A DNA stretch of 64,000 bases from Quillaja saponaria (lineage: Eukaryota; Streptophyta; Magnoliopsida; Fabales; Quillajaceae): positions 12,311,001-12,375,000 of the forward strand of contig CM055605.1 in NCBI GenBank assembly GCA_029379385.1. Direction: 5' to 3'. This document shows positions 22,883 to 35,080 of this stretch, one piece after another. A program made the translations under genes and the position numbers. Under the pieces are notes generated by a model. The model worked only from the letters and a program-made list of their open reading frames with translations. It was not told where the DNA came from and ran no database searches. The stretch's first letter is position 1. Every line of letters begins with the position of its first letter.

Positions 22883-25800
22883 TTAATTTTCCATTGCTGG
22901 CTTTTGTGCCAAAGGTATATCACCACCACCACTACTAATCACATTGTCACCACCACATCTTCCAACCCCATTTTCAAGCATTTTCCTCTTTGGCTTAGCT
23001 TCTTGTAGCATCAACACAACATCCCTCATGGAAGGCCGGTCTGCCGGGTTTCGACTAGTACAAAGCAAAGCAATTTTAAGCATTTGTAACATTTCTTCTC
23101 TTACTGATGCACATCCCGCCCCAACATTTTTGTCCAAAATATCATATTTAATGCCGTTTTTGGTCTTCATTTTAGATCTAATCCAATCAACAATGCTATT
23201 ACCATCACCAAATTCGGCATCAACTGATCTTTTACCGCTTAAAATCTCCATTAACACCACCCCAAAGCTGTAAATATCACTCTTCTCATCAACTTGTAGG
23301 GTGTAAGCATATTCTGTAAAACCAAACACAGCCTTAATTAATAATCCAGTACTGTAAATGATAAGATGATATATAACTTGATTCTATTTTAACCTCTAGT
23401 GACCACTTAGACTTAATATAACTGAAGTCAACATGCCCATGATTTCAATGGGTTATGGGATTTGACAATATTCCATTTTGGTCCCATTAAATATTTGTAA
23501 ATCTTGCAAAAGCTGCTTGAGAAAGTGAAAATAAAGGACAAAGACTCTTCATGCGCAATAGTGGTGCAACATGCACCCAAACAGTTTCAAAAGAGATTTT
23601 AGCTAGCCTCTCACACTCCTAGCTGCTATGAGTTTGAGTGAAAATTTAAAATTCATTCTTGACTGATTGAGTTTCTAAGTCTGAGTATCTCATTTTCAAT
23701 ACTTAGATTGAAACTTTTAAAACTTGTCAAATTCAAATTTAGATCCGCTTTCTTTGAACCTCGATTTGAGGTGCCAATCAATAGTTAATCTCAATTAGAT
23801 TGAAGTAAAATAAATTATGAACAAAGCAATTATCAAACTTTTTGTGTCTCATTGAATAATAACATTACCATTCATTCCTAGCTATAGCTAGTATTTTTTT
23901 TTCTACCCTATTAAATGCAAAAAATAAGTGAATGACTAAATTAGAGCAAACGCACCTGGGGCAATATAACCATAAGATCCCGCAATTACAGACATAGACT
24001 CATCACTCTGAATCAATTTTGCCACTCCAAAATCTGCCACCCTTGCCTCCATCTCGCTGTCCAACAATATATTACTCGGTTTCAAATCGCGGTGGACTAT
24101 CACTGGATCACAGTCATGATGAAGATAACAAATCCCCTGAGCCACACCCAATGCTATCTTATACCTTGTTAACCAATCTGCTACCAAATTATCACCCTTA
24201 CTTTTCCCATGCAATAGATCGTCTAAATTTCCATTAGGCATGTACTCATAGAGCAGCATTGTACTCTCCCTGTTGCTGCAACACCCTAACAATCTCACTA
24301 TATTCCTATGCCTTACATTCCCTAAAACATCCACCTCAGCCAACACTCCTCTCCTCCGTCTGATATGCTCCTTATGCTTACCCCACAGCTTCTTCACCGC
24401 TATGATCTCGCCACTTGGCATCTCAGCTTTGTAAACTGCTCCAGTGGACCCCATCCCTAAAATCCTATCCGTCTTCGACGAGCATTGTAGCACATCATCC
24501 ACCGTGAAATTTAACCTTTGGAATGCGGTTAATTTCCACGGTCCGATCTCTTGATCGTTACTAAATCCACGGCTGTAATTCGCGTGGAAACACCGCGTCC
24601 CAGCGATGAGTACAAATAAGCCGATTCCAAAAGCCGCCGCCATAATCCAAACAATCGCACCGGCGGTGCGCTTCGGTTCCTCTTTCCGAAGCTCCATCTG
24701 ATTATTTGCGGCGGCGAGAGTGTCCATTGCGCAAGGCTTCGCTAAAATCCCGCCACAGAGACCTTCATTGCCGGAAAATGAAGATGGGTGCAAGTTCGGG
24801 AAAACCCCCGACGACGGAATCCGCCCGGTGAGCAAATTGAAAGAGACATTGAAGTTTATTATAGTGCTGCAATTGTTAAAATTCGAAGGAATTGTACCGG
24901 TGAGAAGGTTATGAGAGAGATCGATGTCGGTAATGGATGGAAGAGCAGAGATTTCCCAAGGGATTATACCCGTCAGAGAATTACGGCTCAAATTCAACGA
25001 TAGGAGCTTCTCGCAGTGACCAACGTCCCAGGGTATGGTACCATTCAGTGAGTTTCCCTGTAATTCAATCCAATAAAGGCTTTGGCAACCGACAAAATCC
25101 GGAATTTCACCGACGAGTTTGGATGAACTAGCTGAGAAAATCTGTAAGTTTGTTGCGTTCCATACGTTTCTGGGTAAAATGCTACTAAATGAGTTCTGGG
25201 AAATGTTCAAATACTCTAATTTAATTGCATTTCCGAATTCATGTGGGATTTGGCCCGTGAAATTGTTGTTGCTCATGTCAAGGAAGGTTAAATTGGGTAA
25301 GAGGCCGAAACCATGAGGGATTGAACCATTCAGAAGGTTGTTTTGGATTCGGACCCTTGTCAATGAAGTACAATTTGTTAGTGATGTTGGGATTGAGTTG
25401 TCAAACCTGTTGGAGAAGAGGATCAGCCTCACAAGCTTGTTTCCACGGCAGAGAGTTGGTGGGATTGGACCTGTTAGGGAATTTGAGGACACGTCTAGTC
25501 TCTGAAGCAACCCATTGGATCCTAGCTTTGGTGGGAGAACCCCAGTTAATGAATTGTTAAATAGATGCAGAATGTTGAGATTGGGAAGTTCTTCTCCAAT
25601 GCCTTGTGGTATTTCGCCTGTTAGGTGATTGTCCATTAAACTCAAAATGGTAAGCGCCTTCAACATTGTGAATACTGTAGGAATTGACCCAGAAAGCTGA
25701 TTATCGGACAAATCAAGAGCTTTTAGAACTTTCAGATTTCCAAAGCTTGATGGGATTTCCCCGGTGAAGTTATTCTTGAAGAGCAACAAGGTCTCAAGCA

Positions 25801-26608
25801 TGGTCAAGTTACCCAGTTCTGGCAGCAAAGTCCCGGAAAGGTTAGCACCGGAGATGTCCAAGTAATTGAGATTTGATAACAATGCCAATTCTACTGGTAA
25901 TTCGCCTGAGAACTGATTATATCCGATTTCCATGCGCTGGAGCTGGGTCAAAAAGCCTAATTGAGGAGGTATTGGACCCTCCAAGACATTGCCAGCCAAA
26001 TAAAGGAACTTTAATCTTGGGAAACTGCCATAACCTGATGGAATCCTGTCGCTGAAGTAGCTTCCACCAAGGTTGAGCTTCTCAAGGTATCTGAGTCTAA
26101 TGAATTCTTGGGGTAGAGGGCCGGTGAAGCTGTTACTATAAGCATTGAAAACCCTTAAGAACTTGAGCTTGGATATCCCTGGTGGGAAAGTTGAATTGAA
26201 GTAGTTGTGACTGATATCAAGGATCCTGAGTTGAGTTAGTTCAAAAATAGCTGCTTGGAAAGGTCCACCAAAGTCATTCCCACTTATATTCAAGTGGATT
26301 AAGCTTGTTAAGTAGCAGATTTCAGGTGGAATTAAACCGGAAAGATTGCGGTGAGAGAGGTCGAGGGAGGTGATTTGAGCTGTTTTTGAGTGGCATTGGA
26401 TGCCTGACCAAGTACACCAAACTGGGTCTTGTAAATTAGACTTGGAGAAGGTTGTACGGTCCCAGTCATGGAAGGTGGAGAGAGGGTCTTTGAGTGAAGA
26501 TTTTAGAGAAAGCAGAGAGATAAGTTGGAGGGGTAGAGGTTTAACAGATAGAACTGGGTATGTATGGCAAAAGAAGGTGAATATGAGAAAGAAAAGAAGA
26601 GGTTTCAT
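22883..26608 (-). CDS. PXY: LRR receptor-like kinase PXY/TDR (TDIF receptor), complete, two exons
   Basis: Spliced length is 3084 bases, 1027 residues plus stop, close to Arabidopsis PXY (about 1041). Signal peptide is residues 1-21, the N-terminal cap cysteine pair is WCTWSGIQC (65-72), and leucine-rich repeats run from about 76 to 600. GGSYF (181-185) is conserved in TDR. R418 and R420 form the RxR pair that in TDR binds the C-terminus of the CLE peptide. A transmembrane helix lies at about 649-671. The kinase has GMGSTG (718-723), K739, E758, HRD (839-841), DFG (859-861) and P884-E885. Exons are 26608-23956 and 23313-22883; the donor CAG|GTGCGT and acceptor TTTTACAG rebuild the APE-region glutamate. 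In Arabidopsis this plasma-membrane receptor senses TDIF (CLE41/44) from phloem and promotes cambium division while blocking xylem fate. No break is seen. The paralogues PXL1/PXL2 are less alike. Confidence 0.93.
23314..23955 (-). other. intron of PXY
   Basis: 642 bases, GT at 23955-23954 and AG at 23315-23314, phase 1. It separates the activation-loop end from the rest of the kinase C-lobe. It matches the single intron position I know for PXY. AT-rich, with no inserted element seen. Confidence 0.9.
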
Positions 26609-26775
26609 GGTTTTGGGGTTGTGGGGGTTGAAGGTGAGAGGTGTGTAGTTTTGAGAGAGGTAAATTTAAGGGAAGGAAGGTTTTGATGAGGAAGAGAACT
26701 ACTTTTCTGGAGTGCTGGGTGCAGAGGGTGTTTCATGATGATTATTTTGTTTCAGTGGATTTTGTTGGTGAGCAT

Positions 26776-26815
26776 GAAAGAAAGAAAGAAAGAAAGAAAG
26801 AGAAAGAGAAAGAGG
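26776..26815. repeat. (GAAA)n microsatellite in the probable PXY leader
   Basis: On the gene strand this reads as a CTTT/CTCTTT tract about 170-210 bases upstream of the start codon. CT tracts are common in plant 5' leaders, but a regulatory role here is inference. Confidence 0.85.
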
Positions 26816-26819
26816 TGAA

Positions 26820-29310
26820 ATGGAGAGAAATCAGTACTACTTCTTCTACATCTCCTATCTCCCTCTACCCACTTCCTACCACTCCTTTATTTGCAGCTTC
26901 TACGTGTCCCTCTTTCATTCTCATACCTCAGTATTCTACCTTTGTCTGATATCCATCAATACTTTTAAATTTCTTGGAATTCTTTTCTCCTTTTCTTTTG
27001 CCTCCCACTTTTCATCATTCCTTGTTTCCTTTATCTCAGGCTAACAAAATGATAAAAATTTGTATTAACAGTGACAATGTCCCTCACAGGATCCAAGAAA
27101 GTAATTGCAATTTCCCACCATATGATCCCAAACCATATTTTAAATACTCAATCTTCAGTTCTCTGTTTTCTACTTTATTTTCTTTCTTTAATCTATGTAT
27201 GGCTTTAGTTTCATCTGTTTTTCCTGCATATGTCTCTGTCTCTCTCCTCAAGTCCAAAATGGAGATTCAGGTGGAGAACCCTGTGCTTAAAACAATATGA
27301 TATTGGACCACAATTAATCTGAAATGGGGATTACCAATATGTTCATAATTCAAATCAAACCAGGCTATATACTATTATGAGAAGATTTTGGGACCATTTT
27401 ATTATTAAAAGAAATCCACCAGCAGATTGGTGATCATTAGAACCTGATTTATAAACTTTATATACAATTGGAATATAACTTAATAGGCTTTCAAAGTTTG
27501 AACTGCTAGACAATTAACAATGTATGCTTTATATCTTATGTTTTTTAGATTCGAAACTTCTCGGCGACAAGGAAAAGTGTATAATTTTGTAGTCAGATAT
27601 GAATGACATTTCTTTCGTATAAGTGGACTATTCAAACTCTGTATGAATTTATCATAATACCACCTGACTACTAAATAAATAAATATATATATATATATAT
27701 TATTTTTTGTTTTCTTTTACAATTTTGCTTTTTGTTGCCAGAACCAGATTAACAGAATCAGTTAGGAGTTAGGACCGTAGAGATACAATTGCCCAAGTTG
27801 TTGTTTGTCATTTATAATTAGTTCTACCAAACTTTGTTCATGTCTGCAAGCAAGCAGCAATTAACCAAATTGGTGCGGTTGTTTGAAATTAAAGAAGAAA
27901 TTGATTTTTCTTGTTTGTTTTTAAAGTTTAAAACACTATGCTAGATTATTATTGTTATTATTATTTTAAATCCATAATGTACAGTGCTAGATTATCTGTA
28001 CCAATCTTAAGTACTATTTTTATCCCTATATATATTTTTCTTTCAAGTGAGTCCTTTTATTTTTGGTCTGTGTCAATTGGCTACATATCTAACTTTTACA
28101 TAATAATTTTTTTTTCTAGTTAGTGCTACCTTGTGTTAATATTTATTTATTTTTCTTTTTTCTAACTAAGAAAAAAAGCTTATATTAATCAAAATCAAAA
28201 CTACAATCAACAGGTGATAATTACTCGTAACATGGAACAAAGGAGCTAAACCTACACGCCCCTCCCCACATAAATAAATTAAATCCTTCTTGCCTTGGTT
28301 TTGAGTTTAGCTCAATGAATAAATAAAGAATAGAAGAAAATAACCGATCAATTTGTCTCTAAATATACAAATAACATATTCAACTTTCATGTTATCATAG
28401 TTGATTTTATCATCACCATCAATCATGATTAAATGCTAGATAGATCGAAAACTCTAGACGGGCAACACTTAGATGTAAAAAGAACAAGAAAATACCACTA
28501 GAATCATCAAATCTTGGTGTTACAGTAACTGTGGCCTAAAGAAATCATAAACATTGCAAAAAAATTTACACTGATTTCTATGAAGTTTATAAGAGCGCCA
28601 AAAACTTAAGACAAGAAAGAAAAAGAGAGAAAAGTTGATCTAACGTTGTGTTTTACTATCTATTTGTAATTGACATGTATTAATTAACATTAGTTGATCC
28701 AATGTATCTACATAGGAAATGTACAACTAAAAAAGTTACTAAAATGTCAATTATTAAATTTAGGAGGATATAAAGATAACATCACAAGTGTAGAAAAAAA
28801 TTGTTTGAATTAGAGCTAGAACTGGGTTTTTAAAATAATGAAAAATGAGTGCTAAGTTGATATGTAGATGAAATTATGGGGACCAATAGGATACTTGACA
28901 TTACAACTATTATAACTCTCCAACCAAGATATTGGCATTAATTGATGTTTCATTAGTTAGTGGCTAGATACCGTTATAGTGTGTTATACACTTATACTTA
29001 ATTTTTGTCTTTTGTGAGCACAGTACTCCTGACTTTCTAGTAAAGCAATATATATGATGGACATTTACTTTGTATCATTAATGTTAATAAAGTATATCTT
29101 AAGATAAGAATAAAACTTCAAACACAATCATCCTCACGTATTATTATAATTCAGTTTTGCATACAGCCATCATACAACTTTTCTTCATCAAAACGTATGT
29201 TAATTCATCTTTATTGCTATTCTTAGCGTTTTGACTCTCTATGAAACTCATAGCTCTATCCCCATGAAAACTTATTAATTATACTATATCCAACATGTCA
29301 AATATTGTTA
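26820..29310. other. AT-rich upstream and intergenic sequence
   Basis: The part next to PXY (to about 27300) is likely its leader and promoter; it is CT-rich on the minus strand. An AT dinucleotide run lies near 27680-27702. Beyond that I see no gene or element. Confidence 0.5.
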
Positions 29311-29316
29311 TCTTTA

Positions 29317-30038
29317 TTGGTCCGTTTGGATGCAGTGAATTATGATTAGAATTTGGTGGAATGTTCAATTACAATTTTTCTGTTTAAGACACATTTTATA
29401 ATTGAAATTGAAAATTTCAACTTTATTTCTAAGAATTGAGAGACAACTAGAAATCATCATTTTTAATTCTTATGGGTATACCATAAATTTATAATTCTTT
29501 AACATGCATGTGCTATTATTGACAACCACTTATTTATGATAGCTTATCATATTATAAATTGGCCACCACCACCGACAACTTTTGCCACCCAACCTCTGGC
29601 AACTTCATCCACCCATAATCAGCCACCACCACTACCATCACCCACCGCCAGCCCTTAGCCACTAGCAACTTCGTCCACCCACCATCGGCCATAACCCTTT
29701 GAATATGATACTGACCACTGTCAAAACCCATCGTTTGACAATGACAACCACCATTAAGATTCGCCGAAATGCTGACAATCATCTCAAAACCGTAAGAGAC
29801 AACGATAACCACTATCGAAACTGTCAAAGACAATGTTAACCACTATCGAATACTACAACAATCACTGTTGGGAGCCGCTGGAGATGACGATAACTAGTGC
29901 CAAGTACTTGAAGCACAACTATATTATGTGATCCAAAATTGTATATTATAGTTCTAACCAAATTCAATTTTAGTAGTATTTAATTTGGTTTTACAATTTT
30001 AATTTCAATTCTAATTCAATGGATCTAAATGCAGCCTC
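29317..30038. mobile_element. MITE-like element, superfamily unclear
   Basis: The left end GTCCGTTTGGATGCAGTGAA and the right end, on the opposite strand GGCTGCATTTAGATCCATTG, are related inverted termini followed by AATT-rich inverted sequence. The core at 29552-29833 is richer in CCACCA/GCCACC motifs and has a 93-codon minus-strand frame of low complexity, which I take as non-coding. Target duplication is not clear. Confidence 0.45.
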
Positions 30039-30470
30039 ATATGCATTCTACTTTCAAGCACTTGTCTGCAGTCAAACCTTGTATTCTAAAAAACCATTCA
30101 ATTATCTTTTCAACAACAAACCAAAAACTTCACTTATCATTATTTTATTCGAGATCAAACTTTAAAATTTTCAGAGCAAATAAGTTTTCACCGAATTCCG
30201 AATCAGAGAAATATTTCTTTGTAAAGAATAACAAACAATTATACTTATTATAGGAGTAATATTAGTTTTAGTCCCTCTATTTATGTATTTGAATTTCTTT
30301 GTTCTTTAATTTGTGCTATATATGAGAGACCAAAGGAGCTAACTAAAAACAATGTGAATTGGGATTATTAGATGGTTGATTATTGATAGTTATGTAGTGA
30401 AATAGAAGGAAATGGTGGCATTGATACAATAATTATGATTATAGAGTATTGGCAAGGTAGTTGTGTTGGA

Positions 30471-30595
30471 ATGATTCTAGTCTCATTGGTGAGTATACTA
30501 TTTCAACAACTAGGATTAGTATAGCTTGGAGTTAATGATTGTAGTCTTATTAGTGAGTATACTATTTCGACAAGGATTAGTATAGCTTAGAGTTA
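30471..30595. repeat. 64-bp tandem duplication
   Basis: 30471-30534 and 30535-30595 are diverged copies sharing GTGAGTATACTATTTC and GGATTAGTATAGCTT. They abut the left end of the foldback element. Confidence 0.8.
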
Positions 30596-30793
30596 TTATT
30601 GTAGCTATATAGTGTTAAAGCAGAAATTGTCTATTTTACGTGTTCGCTACGTGGCACCTGTAACAACTTGCAAGGTAAAGAGGTGGTACTTGGAAATTGG
30701 AAAAATTATGATGCCAAAATTAGTAAGAGGCAGTAGAGAAATAATATGTTGAAAAAAAGGGATACCCCTTTATATAGTGAAGAATAGGGTTGA

Positions 30794-30860
30794 TATGACA
30801 TTAATCGAATATGAAGATATTACTGTTATATATGACATTAATCGAATATGAAGATATTAC
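30794..30860. repeat. 37-bp direct repeat in the foldback left arm
   Basis: TATGACATTAATCGAATATG begins at 30794 and again at 30831. The right arm seems to have only one diverged equivalent, so this duplication followed arm formation. Confidence 0.75.
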
Positions 30861-31194
30861 AATTATAATAGGACATGATGAGATCCTTTATAATGTTACT
30901 AGAATAATTGTGGTGGCCGTTTCAATTCTAATAAGATCAATATGCCATGTGTTGTCCTATGATTGGTTAGGACCAATTTTGTTATATCATTAATCCCTTA
31001 AAAAAAAATGAGACTGATAAGCAATAATGAATCTAGCTTGTAGTTTGTATGTGTTTCTTTTTCGAAGTCAGTTTCTGGATCTCGTTTATGAGGGACATTG
31101 TTTGACCTCGTTAATGAGGTAGTGTACTCGAGATCAGGTATTTTTACCCTTTTACTAAGATACCTATTGTGAGAGTTAGTTGAAATTGTATCAA

Positions 31195-31890
31195 TGGTGA
31201 ATTTTATTCTTTATGGCCGCAGGTGTATCCCAGCATGGGGATGTTACCTCACATGGAATTTGTTTTGAACAGCAAGTGTATCTCGATGTGGAGATGTTAT
31301 CTCGCATGACATGTTTTAGTGCTAGAGTATCCAAGAGTGGGGATGTTCCAAGAGTGGGGATGTTACCTTGCAATGCAAAAAATTCGCGACCGTATATCCT
31401 ATTGTTGTAGGGGGTGTTGCCTTTCACAGCAATTGAGCTGTGGGCGTATCTCGGCTTAGGGATGTAATCTTGCACGATAGTAAAGCCACGGATGTGTGCC
31501 GGTGTTAGGGATATTATCTCACACTACAGTAAAGTCGCAAGCATATTTCCAGTTGTAGAGGGGTGTTACCTCGCATGGTGGCAGAGTCATAGGTGTATCC
31601 TGGCGTAGGGATGTTACCTCGCACTGCAACAGAGTTACTGATATGTATCCTGTTGTAGGGGGATGTTGCCTCACATGATGGTAGAATTGCAAGTTTATCC
31701 CAACGTGGGGATGTTACCTACATGGGAGTAGAGCCACAGGTGTATTTCTTTTGCAAGGGATGTTACAACTCATGACAGTAGAGTCGCAAAGGTCTATTGT
31801 AAGGGGATGTTTCCTCGCATGACGATAAAGTCACAGGATTATCTCATTGTAGAAGGATGTTTCCTCGCATGACGATAAAGTCATGGGTGT
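31195..31890 (+). repeat. minisatellite array, left arm
   Basis: About a dozen diverged units of roughly 50 bases. Recurring blocks are GTGTATCC, GGGGATGTTACCTCGCATG and GTAGAGTCGCA. Unit length varies through small indels. Confidence 0.85.
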
Positions 31891-32199
31891 ATCCCTATGT
31901 AAAATTTCATAAAAACGTTAAATGAAGGTTGCAGAAAAGAAATACTCTCCGCACATCATATAGCTTGGGCTAAGCCATCAACTTAACTGTTCAATACACC
32001 TTGAATGGTAAACTCAAAGAAGACTATCAATTTTTCTACAACTTATATCTATTTTTTCATTATTTCAATAAAATTTCATATTTACAACACACATACAGGC
32101 CTAACAAGTATTCTATAAAAATTGGCTATTCAACCATCATCATTGTTGCAAATTAATCTGCCAAACAATTATAGCACCAACAACAAGCTCCAATGAGCT

Positions 32200-32830
32200 A
32201 TTACACAAAAAGATCGTGCAAGACAACATCCTACGTCGTGATACATCCTTGGCTCTATTGACATGCAAGGCAACATCTCCCTACAATAAGATAAGCCTGC
32301 AGATCTACTGTAGTGCAAGGCAACATCCCGGCTTTACCATGTAAGGTAACATTCCTACACTAGGGTACTGTAGCAGCTTTATCGCCATGCCAGACAACAT
32401 CACCCTGCAACGGGATACACCCGTAGCTTTACTGTAATTCTAGGTAACATCCCTAGGGTTGGGATACTATCGTGCGATACAATAGCCCCTACAATGGGAT
32501 ATATGCCGGCAACTCTACTGTAATGTGAGGTAACATCCCCATGCATGGATACAATCACTGCTCTACCATTATGCGAAGCAACATCCCACTACAATAAAAT
32601 ATATGCCTAAGACTCTACTACAGTGCGAGGTAACATCCCCATGCAGGGATACACCCACAACTCTACCGTCATGCAAGGTAACATCCTCACATCAAGATAC
32701 ACTTGCAGCTAAAACATGTTGTGCTAGGTAACATCCTCATGTCGAGGATACACCTCACAGTCTAAAAATAAATAAAAATTTATTGTGAGAGATAATATGC
32801 TCAGGCTGGGATACGCTTGTAGCCATGAAG
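32200..32830 (-). repeat. minisatellite array, right arm (inverted)
   Basis: The same unit on the opposite strand, seen on the plus strand as GCGAGGTAACATCCCCATGC, GGGATACACCC and TCTACTGTA blocks, about a dozen units. Confidence 0.85.
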
Positions 32831-33409
32831 AAAAAAATTCACCGTTGACACAATTTTGACCAACTCTCACAACAGGTTTCTTAGTAAAAGTACAGAGACA
32901 CCCGACCTCGAGTAGCCTCCCTTATAAACAAGATTGAACAAACGTCCCTCATAAACGAGGTCACTTTAAAAATGAAACACATGTAGACTACCACTTGATT
33001 GATTTTTGCTTCTTGGTCTCCTTTTTAGTGAACTAGACATAAAATAATTGGTCTTAGTGAATCATAGGAGGACACATGGCGTAATGATGTTATTAGAATT
33101 GTAATTGCCACTATAATTATCTTATTAATATTATAACAAATGTCATTGTGTCCCATTAACTATAACATCTCCATAATTATCTGATTCTTATTCTATCACT
33201 GTATAAAAAGGGTTTAACCTCCAAGAAAAGACATGCAATATTCTATGAGCCTTCTTTTTTAGCATATTATTTCTCTACTATCTTTTATTGACTTTGGCAT
33301 CGAAGTTTTTCCAGACACCAAATACTGCCTTTTTGTCTTGCAAGTCAAGTTACATGTGCCACATAAAAGACACGTAAACAGACAATTTTGCTTTGACATA
33401 TAGTGATAT

Positions 33410-35080
33410 TATTCATTTTATAGAATTCCACATATTAAGGTTAAGGGGCTTAACACTGTATATAAGTCAATGAATATCTGTTCTAGATACTAATTCATTA
33501 GTTTTAAAAAGCGAGGTTCCAATGGTTCACCAAAAAAGTAAGTTCTTGATTAATTTTTAACTTACTTTTAAATAAGTTCTTTTTTTTCTTTTTCTCATAA
33601 TAGTTTTTTTTTTTTATTTGAAAATATTTTCATTCTATTTGAGTTATGTTGTTTTGCTAAAATATTTTGGAACCAAAAAAAAAAAAAAAAACATAATATA
33701 CATTTATGCTATTAATTGTTCTTATTTATTAGGTTTATAAAAAGCATCATACTATTTATAAATTTATATTTTAGAAAAGTTTTTTTCTTTAAATTAGTTG
33801 GTTTTAAGAATAAAAACATGAGACTCTTAAATTTAAAGTAATGTTTTAGGATTATTTTAAGGAAAAAAAATTATATATAATTGTTTTTAGCTGTGAAATG
33901 TAATTAATTTGTTATAGTAAATTTAAAGAAATAAATCTTGAATATCAATGTTTGACAAAATAATTTAAATTATTAGTGTAATAATGTAATTGGTTTCTAA
34001 ATATTAATTAAGGATGATGGAAGATGGAAGATGGAAGATGGAAGATGGAAGATGGAAGATGGAAGATGGATGAAAGAAGATAGTTTTTTTTTTTTTTTTT
34101 AATTGGTACTAAATATAATAAAGTTTTTAATAGTTACAGGATTGTAATTATTGTTATTTTTATTTTATGTTAATGAGGTTTAAATAAAAATTAAATTAAA
34201 CCAATCACAAAGTTTAATCTAATTGACCTTGGATGTGATTATTTTTTATTTCAGATTATTCATTGAAAAGAAAATATCAATTAGAATCTTGATAAATATC
34301 ATTACTCTGATTATTTTATTTGTTGTCATAGTTTAAAGTCATTCTTGATTGTGCACTTGAGATTTTACAAAATAATAGTGACTGTTTCTTTTATCTTAAT
34401 TTTCATCTCTAATAAGTTTTTTTTTCTTATATATAAAATGAAAAAGACAAAAATATATGAGTTCCAATATTAAAGCATGCAATAATATAACTAAAATATT
34501 TAAAATATAAGCATAGTATACAAATTAATTTTAGAAAATAATTTATAGGACCAAATAAAAAAAATAAAATCATATTATATTAAGTTTTTTATTATATACA
34601 TAGCTTAAGGGTTTTTATTTTATTTTATTTTTTTATTATACATAATTTAAAAGTCATATAAAATATGATTTACATGCAACATATATAAACTATTATATAT
34701 AAAACATATGACCACAACTTCTACGTGTTCAAATTTGAATTTTTGTACTCACGATATAGCCTTCTTATGTAGAAGCCAATAAGTTGCTTGTCGATTCACA
34801 AATTGCTAGCTAATAACATCGAAGGAATGTGGAGACAATTAGGCCTCATTTGAATAGAGCTGATGAAGTTAGAAGAAAGGAAAGGAGAGAGTACATTATA
34901 TATTGAGTCAAATGCAAATTTGGTTAATCAATTTAACATTATTCCAAATCCTATGATTTTAATAATTATAAAATACAATACAATTCATAAGAAAACAAAC
35001 TTTAATTCAATATCTACATTATTCTTATGCATATATTGGAAATCAACTACTGAATACAAGGAATCAAACTCAAATGAAGA
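33410..35080. other. very AT-rich intergenic sequence
   Basis: No gene is supported. It contains poly-A/T runs (about 33677-33695 and 34084-34102) and the heptamer repeat listed separately. Confidence 0.5.
34019..34069. repeat. (GGAAGAT)n heptamer microsatellite
   Basis: Seven uninterrupted GGAAGAT units, followed by a degenerate GGATGAAAGAAGAT. Confidence 0.9.

Larger units (their letters stand above)
30608..33405. mobile_element. foldback element, long inverted arms with minisatellite arrays
   Basis: The left arm (about 30608-31890) is repeated in inverted, diverged form as the right arm (about 32195-33405). Outer parts match block by block: AAATTGTCT and TTTACGTGT at the tips, TAGTAGAGAAATAATATG-like, GCCATGTG, CTCGTTTATGAGGGAC, TTTTACTAAGA and TTGTGAGAGTT. 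The inner parts are arrays of a roughly 50-base unit (core GGGATGTTACCTCGCA) in opposite orientations. A unique loop of about 300 bases lies between. No transposase frame is present. The flanks TTATTATTG (30593-30601) and ATATTATTC after the right tip could be a degenerate 9-bp target duplication, which would suggest a Mutator-like origin; this is uncertain. Confidence 0.8.

Noticed and set aside
24019..26055. Plus-strand frames opposite PXY exon 1
   Set aside because: Antisense shadows of the leucine-rich repeat coding sequence.
29552..29833. 93-codon minus-strand frame
   Set aside because: Low-complexity repeats (GGTGG-type) within a MITE-like element; no domain.
31191..31475. Frames of 65-94 codons in the foldback left arm
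   Set aside because: Arise from the minisatellite units and do not continue through the array.
31195..32830. CRISPR-like array
   Set aside because: Units are tandem and diverged without unique spacers, lie in inverted arms, and the DNA is from a plant nucleus.
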